64,000 bases of DNA from contig CBFIDI010000001.1 in the NCBI GenBank assembly GCA_965661355.1, positions 1-64,000 of the forward strand, written 5' to 3'. The notes under the pieces were generated by a model. The model saw only the letters and a program-made list of their open reading frames with translations. It did not search any database and had not been told where the DNA came from. Made by a program: the position numbers and the translations under genes. Within the stretch, counting starts at the first letter, position 1. Each line of letters begins with the position of its first letter. This document shows positions 39,142-48,000 of this stretch, piece after piece. Source of the DNA: CAMCFD01 sp965661355 (GTDB lineage Bacteria > Pseudomonadota > Alphaproteobacteria > Rickettsiales > UBA1997).

Positions 39142-40014
39142 ATGGTACCAAAATTTGATGAAATAACTCACCCTTTATTGATTCTTTTTTCTCAAGAGGA
39201 ACAGGGTAGAAAAAGCGCTTCTGAAAAGCTATCGGATATTCTTAATTTAAGTCAAGAAGATAGAAAAGAGAAAACTAATTCTGGTAATTTTCTTTTTGAA
39301 AATAGAGTTGGTTGGGCTTTTACATATTTAACAAAAGCGGAATATATAGAATTAACAGAGAAAAAGGCTGTTTATAGAATTACAAAATTGGGAAGAGAAG
39401 CGCTAGAAAATGCTTTGTCTAAGAATATTTTTATAGATAAAAAATATCTTGAGGAACATTCGCCAAATTATTTTGAGAATTGGCAGGTAAAGAAGCAGCG
39501 AGAAGAATCTGATGCAAGCGATCAAGATGAAGAAAATGATGCGGTTTTTGATTTGGAAGACGAGCTTGATAAAGTTGATAGTGAGTTTAATTTTAAGCTG
39601 TTGCAAAAAATTAAGGAAATGAGTTGGCAGGATTTTGAGGATTTGTGCGCAAATCTTCTTGAAAAAATGGGTTATGGGGTTGCTTCAAAAAGACAAATTA
39701 GAACTGGGGACGGCGGAATTGATGGTGAAATTTTTGAAGATGAGTTGGGTTTAAAGGGAAAAATATATATTCAGGCGAAGAAATGGGATAATAATAACAT
39801 TCAACCAAAAGATATGAAAGAATTTTTGTATAATGTTAGGGGAAATAAAGGAGTTTTTATTACTACTTCTGATTTTAGTCAAAGGGCAAAAGATGAGGCG
39901 CAAAATTATAAAGAAGGCAAAGTTGCGTTGATAAATTATGCTGATTTGATTAAATTATGCAAAAAATATCAAGTTCTTTGTAAAAAGCAAACTATTGAGA
40001 TTTTTAAATTATGA
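39142..40014 (+). CDS. mrr: Mrr-type restriction endonuclease
   Basis: Modification-dependent (type IV-like) restriction endonuclease. Residues 1-90 form the Mrr N-terminal winged-helix domain (TYLTKAEYIELTEKKAVYRI). An acidic linker lies at 120-145. The catalytic PD-(D/E)xK-type domain spans 155-290, with WQDFEDLCANLLEKMGYGV, GDGGIDGEIF (D194) and IYIQAKKW (Q211, K213, the QxK variant usual for Mrr). At 290 residues it is complete. Its stop overlaps the start of a serine-recombinase remnant (ATGA), and no methylase is nearby. Probably acquired. Confidence 0.9.
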   Translation: MVPKFDEITHPLLILFSQEEQGRKSASEKLSDILNLSQEDRKEKTNSGNFLFENRVGWAFTYLTKAEYIELTEKKAVYRITKLGREALENALSKNIFIDKKYLEEHSPNYFENWQVKKQREESDASDQDEENDAVFDLEDELDKVDSEFNFKLLQKIKEMSWQDFEDLCANLLEKMGYGVASKRQIRTGDGGIDGEIFEDELGLKGKIYIQAKKWDNNNIQPKDMKEFLYNVRGNKGVFITTSDFSQRAKDEAQNYKEGKVALINYADLIKLCKKYQVLCKKQTIEIFKL

Positions 40015-40076
40015 AATCCATAATATTCGCCCGAGTCTCTACGGCAGAACAAGAACAAGAAGGCCGCTCAAGCTAA
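40011..40076 (+). pseudogene. Truncated serine recombinase start
   Basis: ATG at 40011 overlaps the mrr stop. The 21-residue product contains FARVSTAEQEQEGRS, the N-terminal signature of large serine recombinases (catalytic Ser in RVST). It stops at TAA 40074-40076, where the intact protein would continue for hundreds of residues. The same frame after the stop carries only 18 further residues (ISKEGESMTHSSS...) to a stop at 40131-40133. Relic of a mobile element. Confidence 0.65.
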
Positions 40077-40125
40077 ATCTCAAAAGAAGGCGAATCAATG
40101 ACGCACTCTTCAAGCAAAAAATTAA

Positions 40126-40839
40126 CTAAATAATCTCAACCGCATCATTTTGAAGCTTTATAAGTTCTTGGTTGGCGGCTTTAGCTAATTCGTACATTTC
40201 GCTCATTTGAGAAAAAGTAAAAGAATTTTCTTCGGCCGTTGCCTGAATTTCTATTATGTTACTTTTCTCATTTAAAATAAAATTGGCGTCAATTTCGCAA
40301 TTTGAGTCTTCTAGATAGTCAAGATCAGCAATAACTTCGCCACGGTAAATTCCGCAAGAGACCGCCGAAACCGATGATTTTATCGGATTAACTTTAATTA
40401 TTCTCTGCTGCATAGCTTTCTTTATAGCTAGCTTTAGCGCTACAAAACCGCCAGTAATAGACGCACAACGAGTTCCGCCATCGGCCTGAAGAACATCGCA
40501 ATCAATTATAATTTGACGCTCGCCAAGCAAAGAAAAATCAAGGCAAGACCTAAGGCTTCGACCAATAAGGCGTTGAATTTCTAGGGCGCGACCATTTGGC
40601 TTAATTCCGGGGCGCTGATTACGAGAATGTGTCGAGCGCGGAAGCATTGAATATTCAGCCGTAAGCCAACCAGAATTTTTGCCGCGTAAAAATGACGGAA
40701 CTTTACTTTCTATTGTAGCTGTGCATAAAATATGAGTGTTGCCAACCTTGATTATACAACTTCCTTCGGCGTAAAGATTGACATCGGTCTGGATTTCGGT
40801 TTTTCTAATTTCGTTGCTTTTTCTTTTTGATGGGCGCAT
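40126..40839 (-). CDS. rph: Ribonuclease PH
   Basis: Phosphorolytic 3'-5' exoribonuclease that trims tRNA 3' ends. RPSKRKSNEIRK, LRGKNSGWLTAEYSMLPRST, NQRPGIKPNGRALEIQRLIG, CDVLQADGGTRCASITG and EIQATAEENSFT are the family blocks, including the phosphate-binding Arg. It has 237 residues, full length. Converges with the mrr/recombinase segment. Confidence 0.97.
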   Translation of the reverse strand: MRPSKRKSNEIRKTEIQTDVNLYAEGSCIIKVGNTHILCTATIESKVPSFLRGKNSGWLTAEYSMLPRSTHSRNQRPGIKPNGRALEIQRLIGRSLRSCLDFSLLGERQIIIDCDVLQADGGTRCASITGGFVALKLAIKKAMQQRIIKVNPIKSSVSAVSCGIYRGEVIADLDYLEDSNCEIDANFILNEKSNIIEIQATAEENSFTFSQMSEMYELAKAANQELIKLQNDAVEII

Positions 40840-41115
40840 TTTTCTTACTTTTTATGTTATGTTAATAGAAACTTCCAGTAAATCTTGCATATTATTATAT
40901 TTCGCAATTAAGTCCTTGAAGCGCAAAAATAAAAATTGACAAACTCCAAAGAATTGTAAAAGCATCTAAATTTTACAATAATTTTATTGATGAAATTGCG
41001 ACAAAAGCGCTAATCTAAATATTAAATTTGCTAAAGTAATTTGCCTTTTGTTTTTTGCTATTCGTTATTGTAAATTTTTATTAATTTTGTTAAAAGCAAG
41101 TCAAAAATACGATTT

Positions 41116-42072
41116 TTAAGTTTTGTTAATGCCAATTAGCAATTCTATATCTTCTATTTTTGAGGTGGCGCAAAATTCAGAGCCTAATTTTAAACTTTCT
41201 GGGCTTTTGCAAACTTCCACCGAACTGGCCAAAACTTGGTCTTTAATATAATTCGTAAAATCATCTAAACATTGCGTAATTTCGGTTTTGGCAAAAATTT
41301 TCAGGTTAATTTTGTCCGAAACTTCAAGCTTGGCGTCTTTTCTGGCCTGTTGAACTGCGCGCACTATGTCGCGAGCAATTCCTTCATTTTTAAGCTCTGG
41401 TGTAATTTTGATATCAAGTGCAATTAAATTCGAATTGTCTGGCAAGGCAATAATTTCTTCATTTTCTGAAATTTTATTTTTTGGCGTTAAATTAAGCTCA
41501 AAATCATCATCAATTAGCGTTACGCCAGCAATTTCTATTTTATTTTCTGAAATTTTATTATAATCTCCCGATTTTGAAGCCGCCATAATTTCTTTAATTT
41601 TCGAACCAAATTTAGCGCCAATTTTCTTAAAATTTATTTTCAGATTTAAATCAGCCAATTCTTCAATATTTTCTTGAATTTCAACCGACTTAACATTAAC
41701 TTCATCAGAAATAATATCTTTAAATTTAGCAATTTTTTCAAGATTTTTGCCAATTATAGTCAATTTTTTTAGCGGCAAGCGCACTCGCAAATTTTTATTG
41801 TCGCGCATTGACAGGGCGCTGCTGCAAATAAGGCGAACTAAGTCCATATTTTTGACTAATTCTTCATTATTTTCAATGAAATTGACATCAGGAAAATCTT
41901 GCAAATGTATTGAAATATTTTTATTTATCATATTATTTTGTAATTTTTCTTCTTTAAACTGCAACTTTATAGGCTTTTCGTTAAAAAATCTAGTAATTTT
42001 ATTAATTTCAGAATGGCAATCTAAAACTTTACTTAATTTTAGAGAAAGTTTTCTGAAAGAGGTTTGCGACAC
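41116..42072 (-). CDS. ileS: Orphan C-terminal domain of isoleucyl-tRNA synthetase
   Basis: 318 residues. From about residue 53 on, it matches the C-terminal region of long-form IleRS (the ~1100-residue type of Rickettsia and eukaryotes): SIHLQDFPDV, LVRLICSSALSMR, LRVRLPLKKLTII, NEGIARDIVRAVQQARKDA, VSDKINLKIF. The catalytic HIGH and KMSKS motifs are absent, and no other IleRS coding sequence lies near. The first ~50 residues (SQTSFRKLSLKLSKVLDCHS) do not look like IleRS. The frame starts at GTG 42072 and is open upstream to a TAG at 42129-42127. It is either a pseudogene of a duplicated ileS or a separately encoded domain; the intact frame argues for a recent break or retained use. Confidence 0.75.
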   Translation of the reverse strand: MSQTSFRKLSLKLSKVLDCHSEINKITRFFNEKPIKLQFKEEKLQNNMINKNISIHLQDFPDVNFIENNEELVKNMDLVRLICSSALSMRDNKNLRVRLPLKKLTIIGKNLEKIAKFKDIISDEVNVKSVEIQENIEELADLNLKINFKKIGAKFGSKIKEIMAASKSGDYNKISENKIEIAGVTLIDDDFELNLTPKNKISENEEIIALPDNSNLIALDIKITPELKNEGIARDIVRAVQQARKDAKLEVSDKINLKIFAKTEITQCLDDFTNYIKDQVLASSVEVCKSPESLKLGSEFCATSKIEDIELLIGINKT

Positions 42073-42580
42073 GAAATATAAATTAACCCAGCTTTTAAAG
42101 GGCCCGTTTTTAAATGTTGATTTAAACTAAGTAATTTGACTGATAAATTGATTAGCAGAAATAAATAGGTTAAAATTTATGCTAAAAAATTAGCAATTAA
42201 ATCTAGTATTTTTATTTATATTAGCCAGTTCTTGCCCTTAAAATATCTTTGAACTTCACTTCTTAACCTTTACTTATAAAAAACCTTATTGCGCTTTTTA
42301 TTCATGGCAGTATTTTTAAAGTTAATTTGCCTAAAAATTACTTTTACAAGCAAAATTTGTTTAAATATATTTATTGCTAAAGATGCATAATTGAATAATA
42401 AAGAGTAGAAATTTTGCAAATTATAGATAAAAGATGGGTGCGATTATCAAATTGTTTTTTACAAAAAACGCAAAAATTTCTTAATAATTACAAAAATCAA
42501 GAAAGCGCCTAATATTTTAAGGATAAGTTTTTTTATAAGCGTAAAAAATAATCTTCAAATAACAAATAAAATTACAAAAA
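42073..42580. other. Intergenic spacer between the IleRS piece and ugd
   Basis: AT-rich and without a readable frame. The missing upstream part of ileS is not here, so the break is not a simple frameshift in this place. Confidence 0.45.
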
Positions 42581-43888
42581 TTAAGATGATCTTTTGCCAA
42601 CAAAGTCATATTCAAAGCCTTTGCTAGTAATTAGCTCTTCGTCAAACAAATTTCTTAAATCGATTATTTTTCTGGAATTCGTAATATTTTTTACTTTGTC
42701 AAAATCTAAATCTTTAAAATCTGACCATTCAGTTGCAATAACTATGGCGTCACAATTCTTAATTGCATCATAAAAATCATCATAAAAAGAAATATTGGCA
42801 TAATTTTTAAGGGCAATTCTAGAATTTTCTATGGCTTCAGGGTCACTTGCTTTTATTATAGCGCCATCTTTGGAAAGATTTTTAGCAATTTCAAGAGCCG
42901 CCGAATATCGAATATCGTCGGTTTTTGCTTTAAATGCCAAACCCAAAAGAGCAATTGTTTTATTTTTAACGCAGCCACCCGGAAAGTTATTGGCAATTTT
43001 GTCACTCATGCGATTTTTGCGGACTTGGTTTGAATTAATTACCGAAGAAATTACCGATAGATTTACATTGCTCTTTTTGGCAACATTTAAAATTGCCATA
43101 ATGTCTTTAGGAAAACAAGATCCGCCAAAGCCCGGACCAGGATTCAAGAATTTTTCTCCAATTCTTGAATCAAGCCCAATAGCATTAGAAAGATGTTTTA
43201 TGTTGCCGCCAATTTTTTCGCATAAATCGGCCATTTCATTAATAAATGATATTTTTGCGGCCAAAAATGAATTTGACGCATATTTTATAAGCTCTGATGT
43301 TGTGGCGTCGGTTTTGACTATTTTCTCTGGCGCAAAGCTTTGATATATTTGCAATAAAATATCTTCGCTTTTTTGATCGCTGACGCCAATTACAATTCGG
43401 TCGGGATCCATAAAATCTTGAATTGCACTGCCTTCTCTTAGAAATTCTGGATTTGAAGCAACGCTTAATTTATTTTTATTGCCTGAATCTGCAATTATTT
43501 GCTCAATTTTTTTCGAAGTTCCAACCGGAACTGTTGATTTAGTAACAATTACTTTATCTTGCGCGCTAAGTTTTGCAATTTGCTCGCTAGCCTCTAAAAC
43601 ATAAGATAAATCGGCGCTTCCATCTTCATCTTGCGGGGTTCCTACCGCTATAAAAACCGCCTGCGATAATTCTAAAGATTCCTCAAGGTCGCTAGTAAAT
43701 GAAATATTTTGCGCATTTTCTATTAATATTTCCTGAAGGCCGGGCTCATATATTGGAATTTGCCCAGATTTAAGTTTGGCAATTTTATCTTTATCGATAT
43801 CCATGCAAGAAACTTCGTGACCAATTTTAGCAAAGCAAACCGCCGACACCAGGCCTACATATCCCGAACCTATAATTGTTAACTTCAT
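42581..43888 (-). CDS. ugd: UDP-glucose 6-dehydrogenase
   Basis: Oxidises UDP-glucose to UDP-glucuronate for surface polysaccharide or LPS. NAD fold IGSGYVGLVSAVCFAKIGHEV-type start (IIGSGYVGLVSAVC). VGTPQDEDGSAD, STVPVGTSKKIE, NPEFLREGSAI and the catalytic C258 in GPGFGGSCFPKDI are all intact. It has 435 residues, full length. Lies 82 bp downstream of pstB on the same strand, though the two need not be linked functionally. Confidence 0.95.
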   Translation of the reverse strand: MKLTIIGSGYVGLVSAVCFAKIGHEVSCMDIDKDKIAKLKSGQIPIYEPGLQEILIENAQNISFTSDLEESLELSQAVFIAVGTPQDEDGSADLSYVLEASEQIAKLSAQDKVIVTKSTVPVGTSKKIEQIIADSGNKNKLSVASNPEFLREGSAIQDFMDPDRIVIGVSDQKSEDILLQIYQSFAPEKIVKTDATTSELIKYASNSFLAAKISFINEMADLCEKIGGNIKHLSNAIGLDSRIGEKFLNPGPGFGGSCFPKDIMAILNVAKKSNVNLSVISSVINSNQVRKNRMSDKIANNFPGGCVKNKTIALLGLAFKAKTDDIRYSAALEIAKNLSKDGAIIKASDPEAIENSRIALKNYANISFYDDFYDAIKNCDAIVIATEWSDFKDLDFDKVKNITNSRKIIDLRNLFDEELITSKGFEYDFVGKRSS

Positions 43889-43970
43889 AAATCCAATTTT
43901 AAAATTATTTATTTTTTGATGAATATATCATCTTCAACAAAAGCTTATTATTAATTAGATGCAAGAAAAA

Positions 43971-44729
43971 CTAGCCAAAACGCCCAGTAATATAGTCTTG
44001 TGTCTCTTTATTTTCGGGGTTAGTGAATATTTTATCGGTTTTACCATATTCTATCACTTTGCCCATATTAAAAAATGCTGTTTTATCCGAAACCCTTGCG
44101 GCTTGCTGCATTGAGTGGGTTACAATTATAATGGTATAATTTTCTTTTAGCTCATCAATTAATTCTTCAATTTTAGCCGTTGCAATAGGGTCAAGCGCCG
44201 AGCATGGTTCGTCCATTAAGATCACCTCGGGCTGTACAGCAATTGTTCTGGCAATACAAAGGCGCTGTTGCTGACCTCCCGAAAGACTTGTTGCTTCGTC
44301 GTTAAGCCGATCTTTTACCTCGGCAAAAAGTCCAGCCTTAATCAAGCTTGTTTCGACAATTTCGTTAAGCTCTTGTTTGCCACGAAATGTGCCATGAATT
44401 CTGGGGCCATAGGCAACATTTTCATAAATTGACTTAGGAAATGGGTTAGGCTTTTGAAAAACCATTCCAACTTTAGCGCGCAATAAGACTAAATCTTGGC
44501 TTTTATCGTAAATATTTTTATTGTCGACGGTAATTTTGCCTTTAATTTGACAAGAGCTGATAGTGTCATTCATTCTATTTAAGCATCTTAAAAAACTTGA
44601 TTTTCCACAGCCCGAAGGCCCAATTAACGCAGTAACACTATTTTCGTTAAAATCAAGATTAACATTAAATAAAGCTTGCTTTGAGCCGTAAAATAAATCT
44701 ATATTTTTTGCTTTTATTTTATATTCCAT
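43971..44729 (-). CDS. pstB: Phosphate ABC transporter ATP-binding protein
   Basis: ATPase of the high-affinity phosphate importer. Walker A is GPSGCGKSSFL (37-47), the signature LSGGQQQRLCIAR, Walker B ILMDEPCSALDP; AYGPRIHG is specific to PstB. It has 252 residues, full length. pstS, pstC and pstA are not beside it, so the transporter genes are scattered or lost elsewhere. Confidence 0.95.
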   Translation of the reverse strand: MEYKIKAKNIDLFYGSKQALFNVNLDFNENSVTALIGPSGCGKSSFLRCLNRMNDTISSCQIKGKITVDNKNIYDKSQDLVLLRAKVGMVFQKPNPFPKSIYENVAYGPRIHGTFRGKQELNEIVETSLIKAGLFAEVKDRLNDEATSLSGGQQQRLCIARTIAVQPEVILMDEPCSALDPIATAKIEELIDELKENYTIIIVTHSMQQAARVSDKTAFFNMGKVIEYGKTDKIFTNPENKETQDYITGRFG

Positions 44730-44920
44730 TTATATTCTTATCTGATTACAGCGGCCAACTTATAACGGCCAACTTAAATTTCGAGCTTTTAAGCTCTTAG
44801 CCTTCGCGTAACATTGCTATTTTAGTTAAAAGTAATTATATTATCAACTAATAAATTGTACTCTTTTGAATCAAGAAAAACTACTTGCGTAATTGAAAAA
44901 GGGCGATTAGGAATATGACG

Positions 44921-45074
44921 CTTGTGGGGCAAGACTTAGGGTTTACGGCGCACGAGCGCCGCCCCACTCTTGTGGGGCAAGACTTAGGGTTTACGGCGCA
45001 CGAGCGCCGCCCCACTCTTGTGGGGCAAGACTTAGGGTTTACGGCGCACGAGCGCCGCCCCACTCTTGTGGGGC
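44921..45074. repeat. GC-rich 48-bp tandem repeat, 3 copies plus 10 bp
   Basis: Units at 44921-44968, 44969-45016, 45017-45064 and a partial unit at 45065-45074 are identical. Each unit begins CTTGTGGGGCAAGACTTAGG and contains a hairpin CGGCGC-ACGA-GCGCCG nested inside GTGGGGC...GCCCCAC. The unit is 16 codons, so frames stay open on both strands across the array, but I see no reason to call a protein. It is much richer in G+C than its surroundings. It lies between divergent pstB and the sensor kinase gene. Confidence 0.95.
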
Positions 45075-45092
45075 CCCAGCCCCCCTTCGCGC

Positions 45093-45116
45093 CCCCTTCG
45101 GACGAAATCCAAGGGG
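45093..45116. other. Hairpin at the end of the GC-rich island
   Basis: CCCCTTCGGA pairs with TCCAAGGGG (one bulged C), directly after the 48-bp repeat array and 36 bp before the sensor kinase start. It could sit in the leader of the kinase mRNA. Confidence 0.5.
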
Positions 45117-45151
45117 AGACTGCTTATAAAAATTTAAACTTTATTTATTAA

Positions 45152-46534
45152 ATGAAATTAAAGAAATTATTGCCCCGATCTTTATTTGGAAGGTTTTTGC
45201 TTATTATCACAATTCCGACATTAATTGTGCAAATTGTGGCAATTTATGTATTTTTTTATGTCTATGTCGATGTAATAAGCAAATATATGGCCAGAAGCGT
45301 CGTTTCAGAAATGTCTTTTGTGCAAGATGTTGTAAATCAGGAAAAAGATCTGGAGATTATCAAAGATTTCTCACGAAATGTCGATTTAAACTTTTATTTT
45401 GAAGGCAGGAAAGGGCGCAAAAAGACAAAAATTGCCGATTCAAAATGGCGACGCAATAAAATTTACGAATATGTAAACTTCATTCCGGTAATAGATCCAC
45501 TAAACCGCTTTAAATCAGAACTTAAAGGCTATGGACTGAGCCCATACGAAATCTTTCAAGATATTGAAGATAGTGACATATTAATTGTAAAAACTCAAAC
45601 CGATAATGGCGTTTTGTCTTTTGAAGTGCCCGCAAAAAGGATCGATAACAGCTCGGGTAAATATGTTTTTATTGCCTGGATGGTTGCAACCGCCTTCATT
45701 ACATCAATAATATCAATTATATTTTTAAAAAACCAACTTAGGCCAATAAACTCTTTGAGCAAAGCCGCAGAAAAATTTGGTCGCGGCCAAGACGCCCCCA
45801 ATTTCAGGCCCTCGGGCTCGAGCGAGGTTCGATCGGTGGCGATTTCTTTTGTAAAGATGAAAGAAAGAATAATCAGGCAAATTTCACAGCGCACCGACAT
45901 GCTTTCAGCAGTTTCGCATGATTTAAGAACGCCCTTAACCAGAATGAAGTTACAACTTGAAATGATGGCGCAAGGCGAAGAGGTAGAGGCTCTTAAAAAC
46001 GATATTGATGATATGAGTAAGCTTGTTGAAGAATATTTAGATTTTGCCCGATTTGAAGAAAGAGAGAAAAAAAGCCCAATTAAAATAAGACAATTTTTAA
46101 AAGAAAAAGTTGCAAAATATTATCAAGATATGAATAAGAATATCGATTTTGAAACTAATATTTCATCAAATTTTAAAATTATGCTAAAAAAACTCGCTTT
46201 TAAAAGAGCGCTGATAAACTTAGTTGACAATGCCTTTAATTATGGCAATAAAGCTTTGGTCAGGGCGAATTTAAGTGACAATAACCTTATAATTACTATC
46301 GAAGATGACGGCCTTGGCATTCCTGAATCAGAATATAAAAATGTATTTAAGCCATTTTACAGAATTGATGGCGCACGCAACCAAGATAAAGACAATAAAA
46401 AACAACAATCTAATATGGGTTCTGGGCTTGGCCTAGCTATTGCCATGGACGCAATTACTTCGCATGGCGGAAGAATTAAGCTTTCAGAATCGAGATTTAA
46501 AGGTCTTAAAGTGTCAATTTTTATTCCAATTTAA
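45152..46534 (+). CDS. Sensor histidine kinase, EnvZ-like
   Basis: Membrane-bound sensor kinase of 460 residues. Transmembrane segments are at about 12-36 and 168-192, with a periplasmic domain of about 130 residues between. A HAMP segment at about 193-240 is followed by the phosphoacceptor H256 in SAVSHDLRTPLTRMKL. The ATP-binding domain has NLVDNAFNYG (N box), DDGLGIPES (G1) and GSGLGLAIA (G2). The HAMP-to-H-box sequence is EnvZ-like. No response regulator lies next to it, so partner and signal are unknown. Confidence 0.9.
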   Translation: MKLKKLLPRSLFGRFLLIITIPTLIVQIVAIYVFFYVYVDVISKYMARSVVSEMSFVQDVVNQEKDLEIIKDFSRNVDLNFYFEGRKGRKKTKIADSKWRRNKIYEYVNFIPVIDPLNRFKSELKGYGLSPYEIFQDIEDSDILIVKTQTDNGVLSFEVPAKRIDNSSGKYVFIAWMVATAFITSIISIIFLKNQLRPINSLSKAAEKFGRGQDAPNFRPSGSSEVRSVAISFVKMKERIIRQISQRTDMLSAVSHDLRTPLTRMKLQLEMMAQGEEVEALKNDIDDMSKLVEEYLDFARFEEREKKSPIKIRQFLKEKVAKYYQDMNKNIDFETNISSNFKIMLKKLAFKRALINLVDNAFNYGNKALVRANLSDNNLIITIEDDGLGIPESEYKNVFKPFYRIDGARNQDKDNKKQQSNMGSGLGLAIAMDAITSHGGRIKLSESRFKGLKVSIFIPI

Positions 46535-46704
46535 CAAATTATAATTAAAATTTACAATTAATGATTTAGAGCTAAAAAATTTCACCAAGAAATTAATCAG
46601 GTGATGTCAGAAATTTTTAAAGATAGCTTTATTGATTGAGTTTTAACGAATAAATAAATCAATCATAAAATTTAAATGGCGCAATATAAATATAATAAAA
46701 ATAA

Positions 46705-47094
46705 ATGTTTGGAATATCTTTAGCAGAATTATTAATAGTTTTATTTTTGGCAATTTTCATAATAAATCCAAAAGATTTGCCAGAAATAGCTCGATATTGT
46801 GGCAAAATTTACGCTAGAATTAAAAATATTATTACTAAATTTAAAAAAGATTTTGAAAATAATAAAAAAGAAATTGGTTTTGATGAAATTAAACAAGAAT
46901 TTCAAATTTCGGCGCTAGAAGAAGAAAATTTAGTCAAAAAAAGTAAGACGAAAGAAATTATAGATATTTATGGAAATATTCACAAAGTCCAAGATGTCGA
47001 AGAAATAAGATCAGATTTAAGTAAAGAAGAGCTTGAAGAGGAATTAAAAAAATATAACGAATTTAACAAAAAAACTCAACTTAAAAAAGAATAA
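46705..47094 (+). CDS. tatB: Sec-independent translocase protein TatB
   Basis: Component of the twin-arginine translocase that recognises folded substrates. Transmembrane helix at 5-20 (SLAELLIVLFLAIFII), then the NPKDLP hinge, an amphipathic helix (IARYCGKIYARIKNI) and a charged tail. At 129 residues it is longer than TatA and fits TatB. tatA and tatC are not adjacent. Confidence 0.85.
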   Translation: MFGISLAELLIVLFLAIFIINPKDLPEIARYCGKIYARIKNIITKFKKDFENNKKEIGFDEIKQEFQISALEEENLVKKSKTKEIIDIYGNIHKVQDVEEIRSDLSKEELEEELKKYNEFNKKTQLKKE

Positions 47095-47288
47095 AAAAAT
47101 CCGTCAAAAAGCTTTTATAACAATATTTTTTCGGCAAAAATAACAACAAAAAATTAGACTCGCATTAAAATTTCAAATTTTACTTGCAAAATTGATAAAA
47201 CAGATCTATATTTAAAATGTTATTAAGTTGTATCTGTTCTTTTCTCTTGACTAAATATAATCAAAAATCATAAATTAAAAGGTATAAA

Positions 47289-47558
47289 ATGAAAATTAAC
47301 TTATTGAAAAAACTTTTAGGTCTAGTAATGTTATCCGGCTTTTTGTTTTCATGCTCTCACACAAGAACGCATGGCAAATTTATTACCGAGCATGACGACG
47401 CCTGGATGAACGGATATGTAGTTGACGATAAAGGCAATATTGACCAAGAAGACGAAGCTACGCAAGGTCTAGTATTTTGCAGAGCCAATAAAAAAGAAGA
47501 CGGAACAGCAACTCCGTCATGTTATGGCGCAAAATTCGTGGCGCAAGAAAATGATTAA
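47289..47558 (+). CDS. Small predicted lipoprotein
   Basis: 89 residues. Signal peptide MKINLLKKLLGLVMLSGFL with lipobox LFSC (Cys22), so the mature protein would be anchored by lipid after Lgt action. The mature part is short and polar, with two further Cys (VFCRANK, SCYGAKF) that might form a disulfide. No family recognised. The start has an AAAGG ribosome-binding site, and TATAAT-like sequence lies about 30 bp upstream. Confidence 0.75.
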   Translation: MKINLLKKLLGLVMLSGFLFSCSHTRTHGKFITEHDDAWMNGYVVDDKGNIDQEDEATQGLVFCRANKKEDGTATPSCYGAKFVAQEND

Positions 47559-47649
47559 AATATTAGATTAGCTTTTGGCTTGCGTTTTTGACTTGCGTTT
47601 AAAGTCGTAAGCCTTAACTAATAAAAGCTAAGCTAGTATTAAATTTTTT

Positions 47650-47725
47650 AGGGGTGTAGCTCAACTGGTAGAGCAGTGGTCTCCAAAACCGAAGGTTGGG
47701 GGTTCAAGTCCTCTCGCCCCTGCCA
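47650..47725 (+). tRNA. tRNA-Trp (CCA)
   Basis: 76-nt cloverleaf. Acceptor AGGGGTG pairs with CGCCCCT, anticodon loop CTCCAAA with anticodon CCA, discriminator G and encoded CCA end. It sits directly upstream of secE, the position it holds in many bacteria. Confidence 0.95.
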
Positions 47726-47766
47726 TAACTTTATCTAAGAATAGGTAAATATTTAACAACAGACAA

Positions 47767-47943
47767 ATGCTAAATTATTTTAAACAAACAGTTTCAGAAG
47801 CAAAAAAGCTAAGTGCGCCCTCAAAAAAAGAGGTTTATATCACAACCGCCATGATAACAGCAGCAGTTGCAGTTTTTGCAATTTTTATTATGTTTTCAGA
47901 TTTTATAATTTCAAAAATAATCGGTTTAATTTTTGGACTTTAA
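47767..47943 (+). CDS. secE: Preprotein translocase subunit SecE
   Basis: 58-residue single-span subunit that clamps SecY. The N-terminal KQTVSEAKKLSAPSKKEVYI amphipathic part is the SecE hallmark, and a transmembrane helix follows at about 30-52 (AAVAVFAIFIMFSDFII). The context tRNA-Trp-secE-nusG is conserved. Confidence 0.92.
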   Translation: MLNYFKQTVSEAKKLSAPSKKEVYITTAMITAAVAVFAIFIMFSDFIISKIIGLIFGL

Positions 47944-48000
47944 AGTAAATTGAAATAGAGTTAAATAGCAACAAAGATTTAAAAAACAAATAACATCAAA

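Noticed and set aside
44921..45074. CRISPR array
   Set aside because: Repeats are directly adjacent and identical with no variable spacers, and no cas genes are present.
44881..45151. Open frames on both strands through the 48-bp repeats (16-residue repeat proteins)
   Set aside because: The unit length is a multiple of three and has no stops, so frames are open by chance on both strands; there is no ribosome-binding site or coding-like composition outside the repeats.
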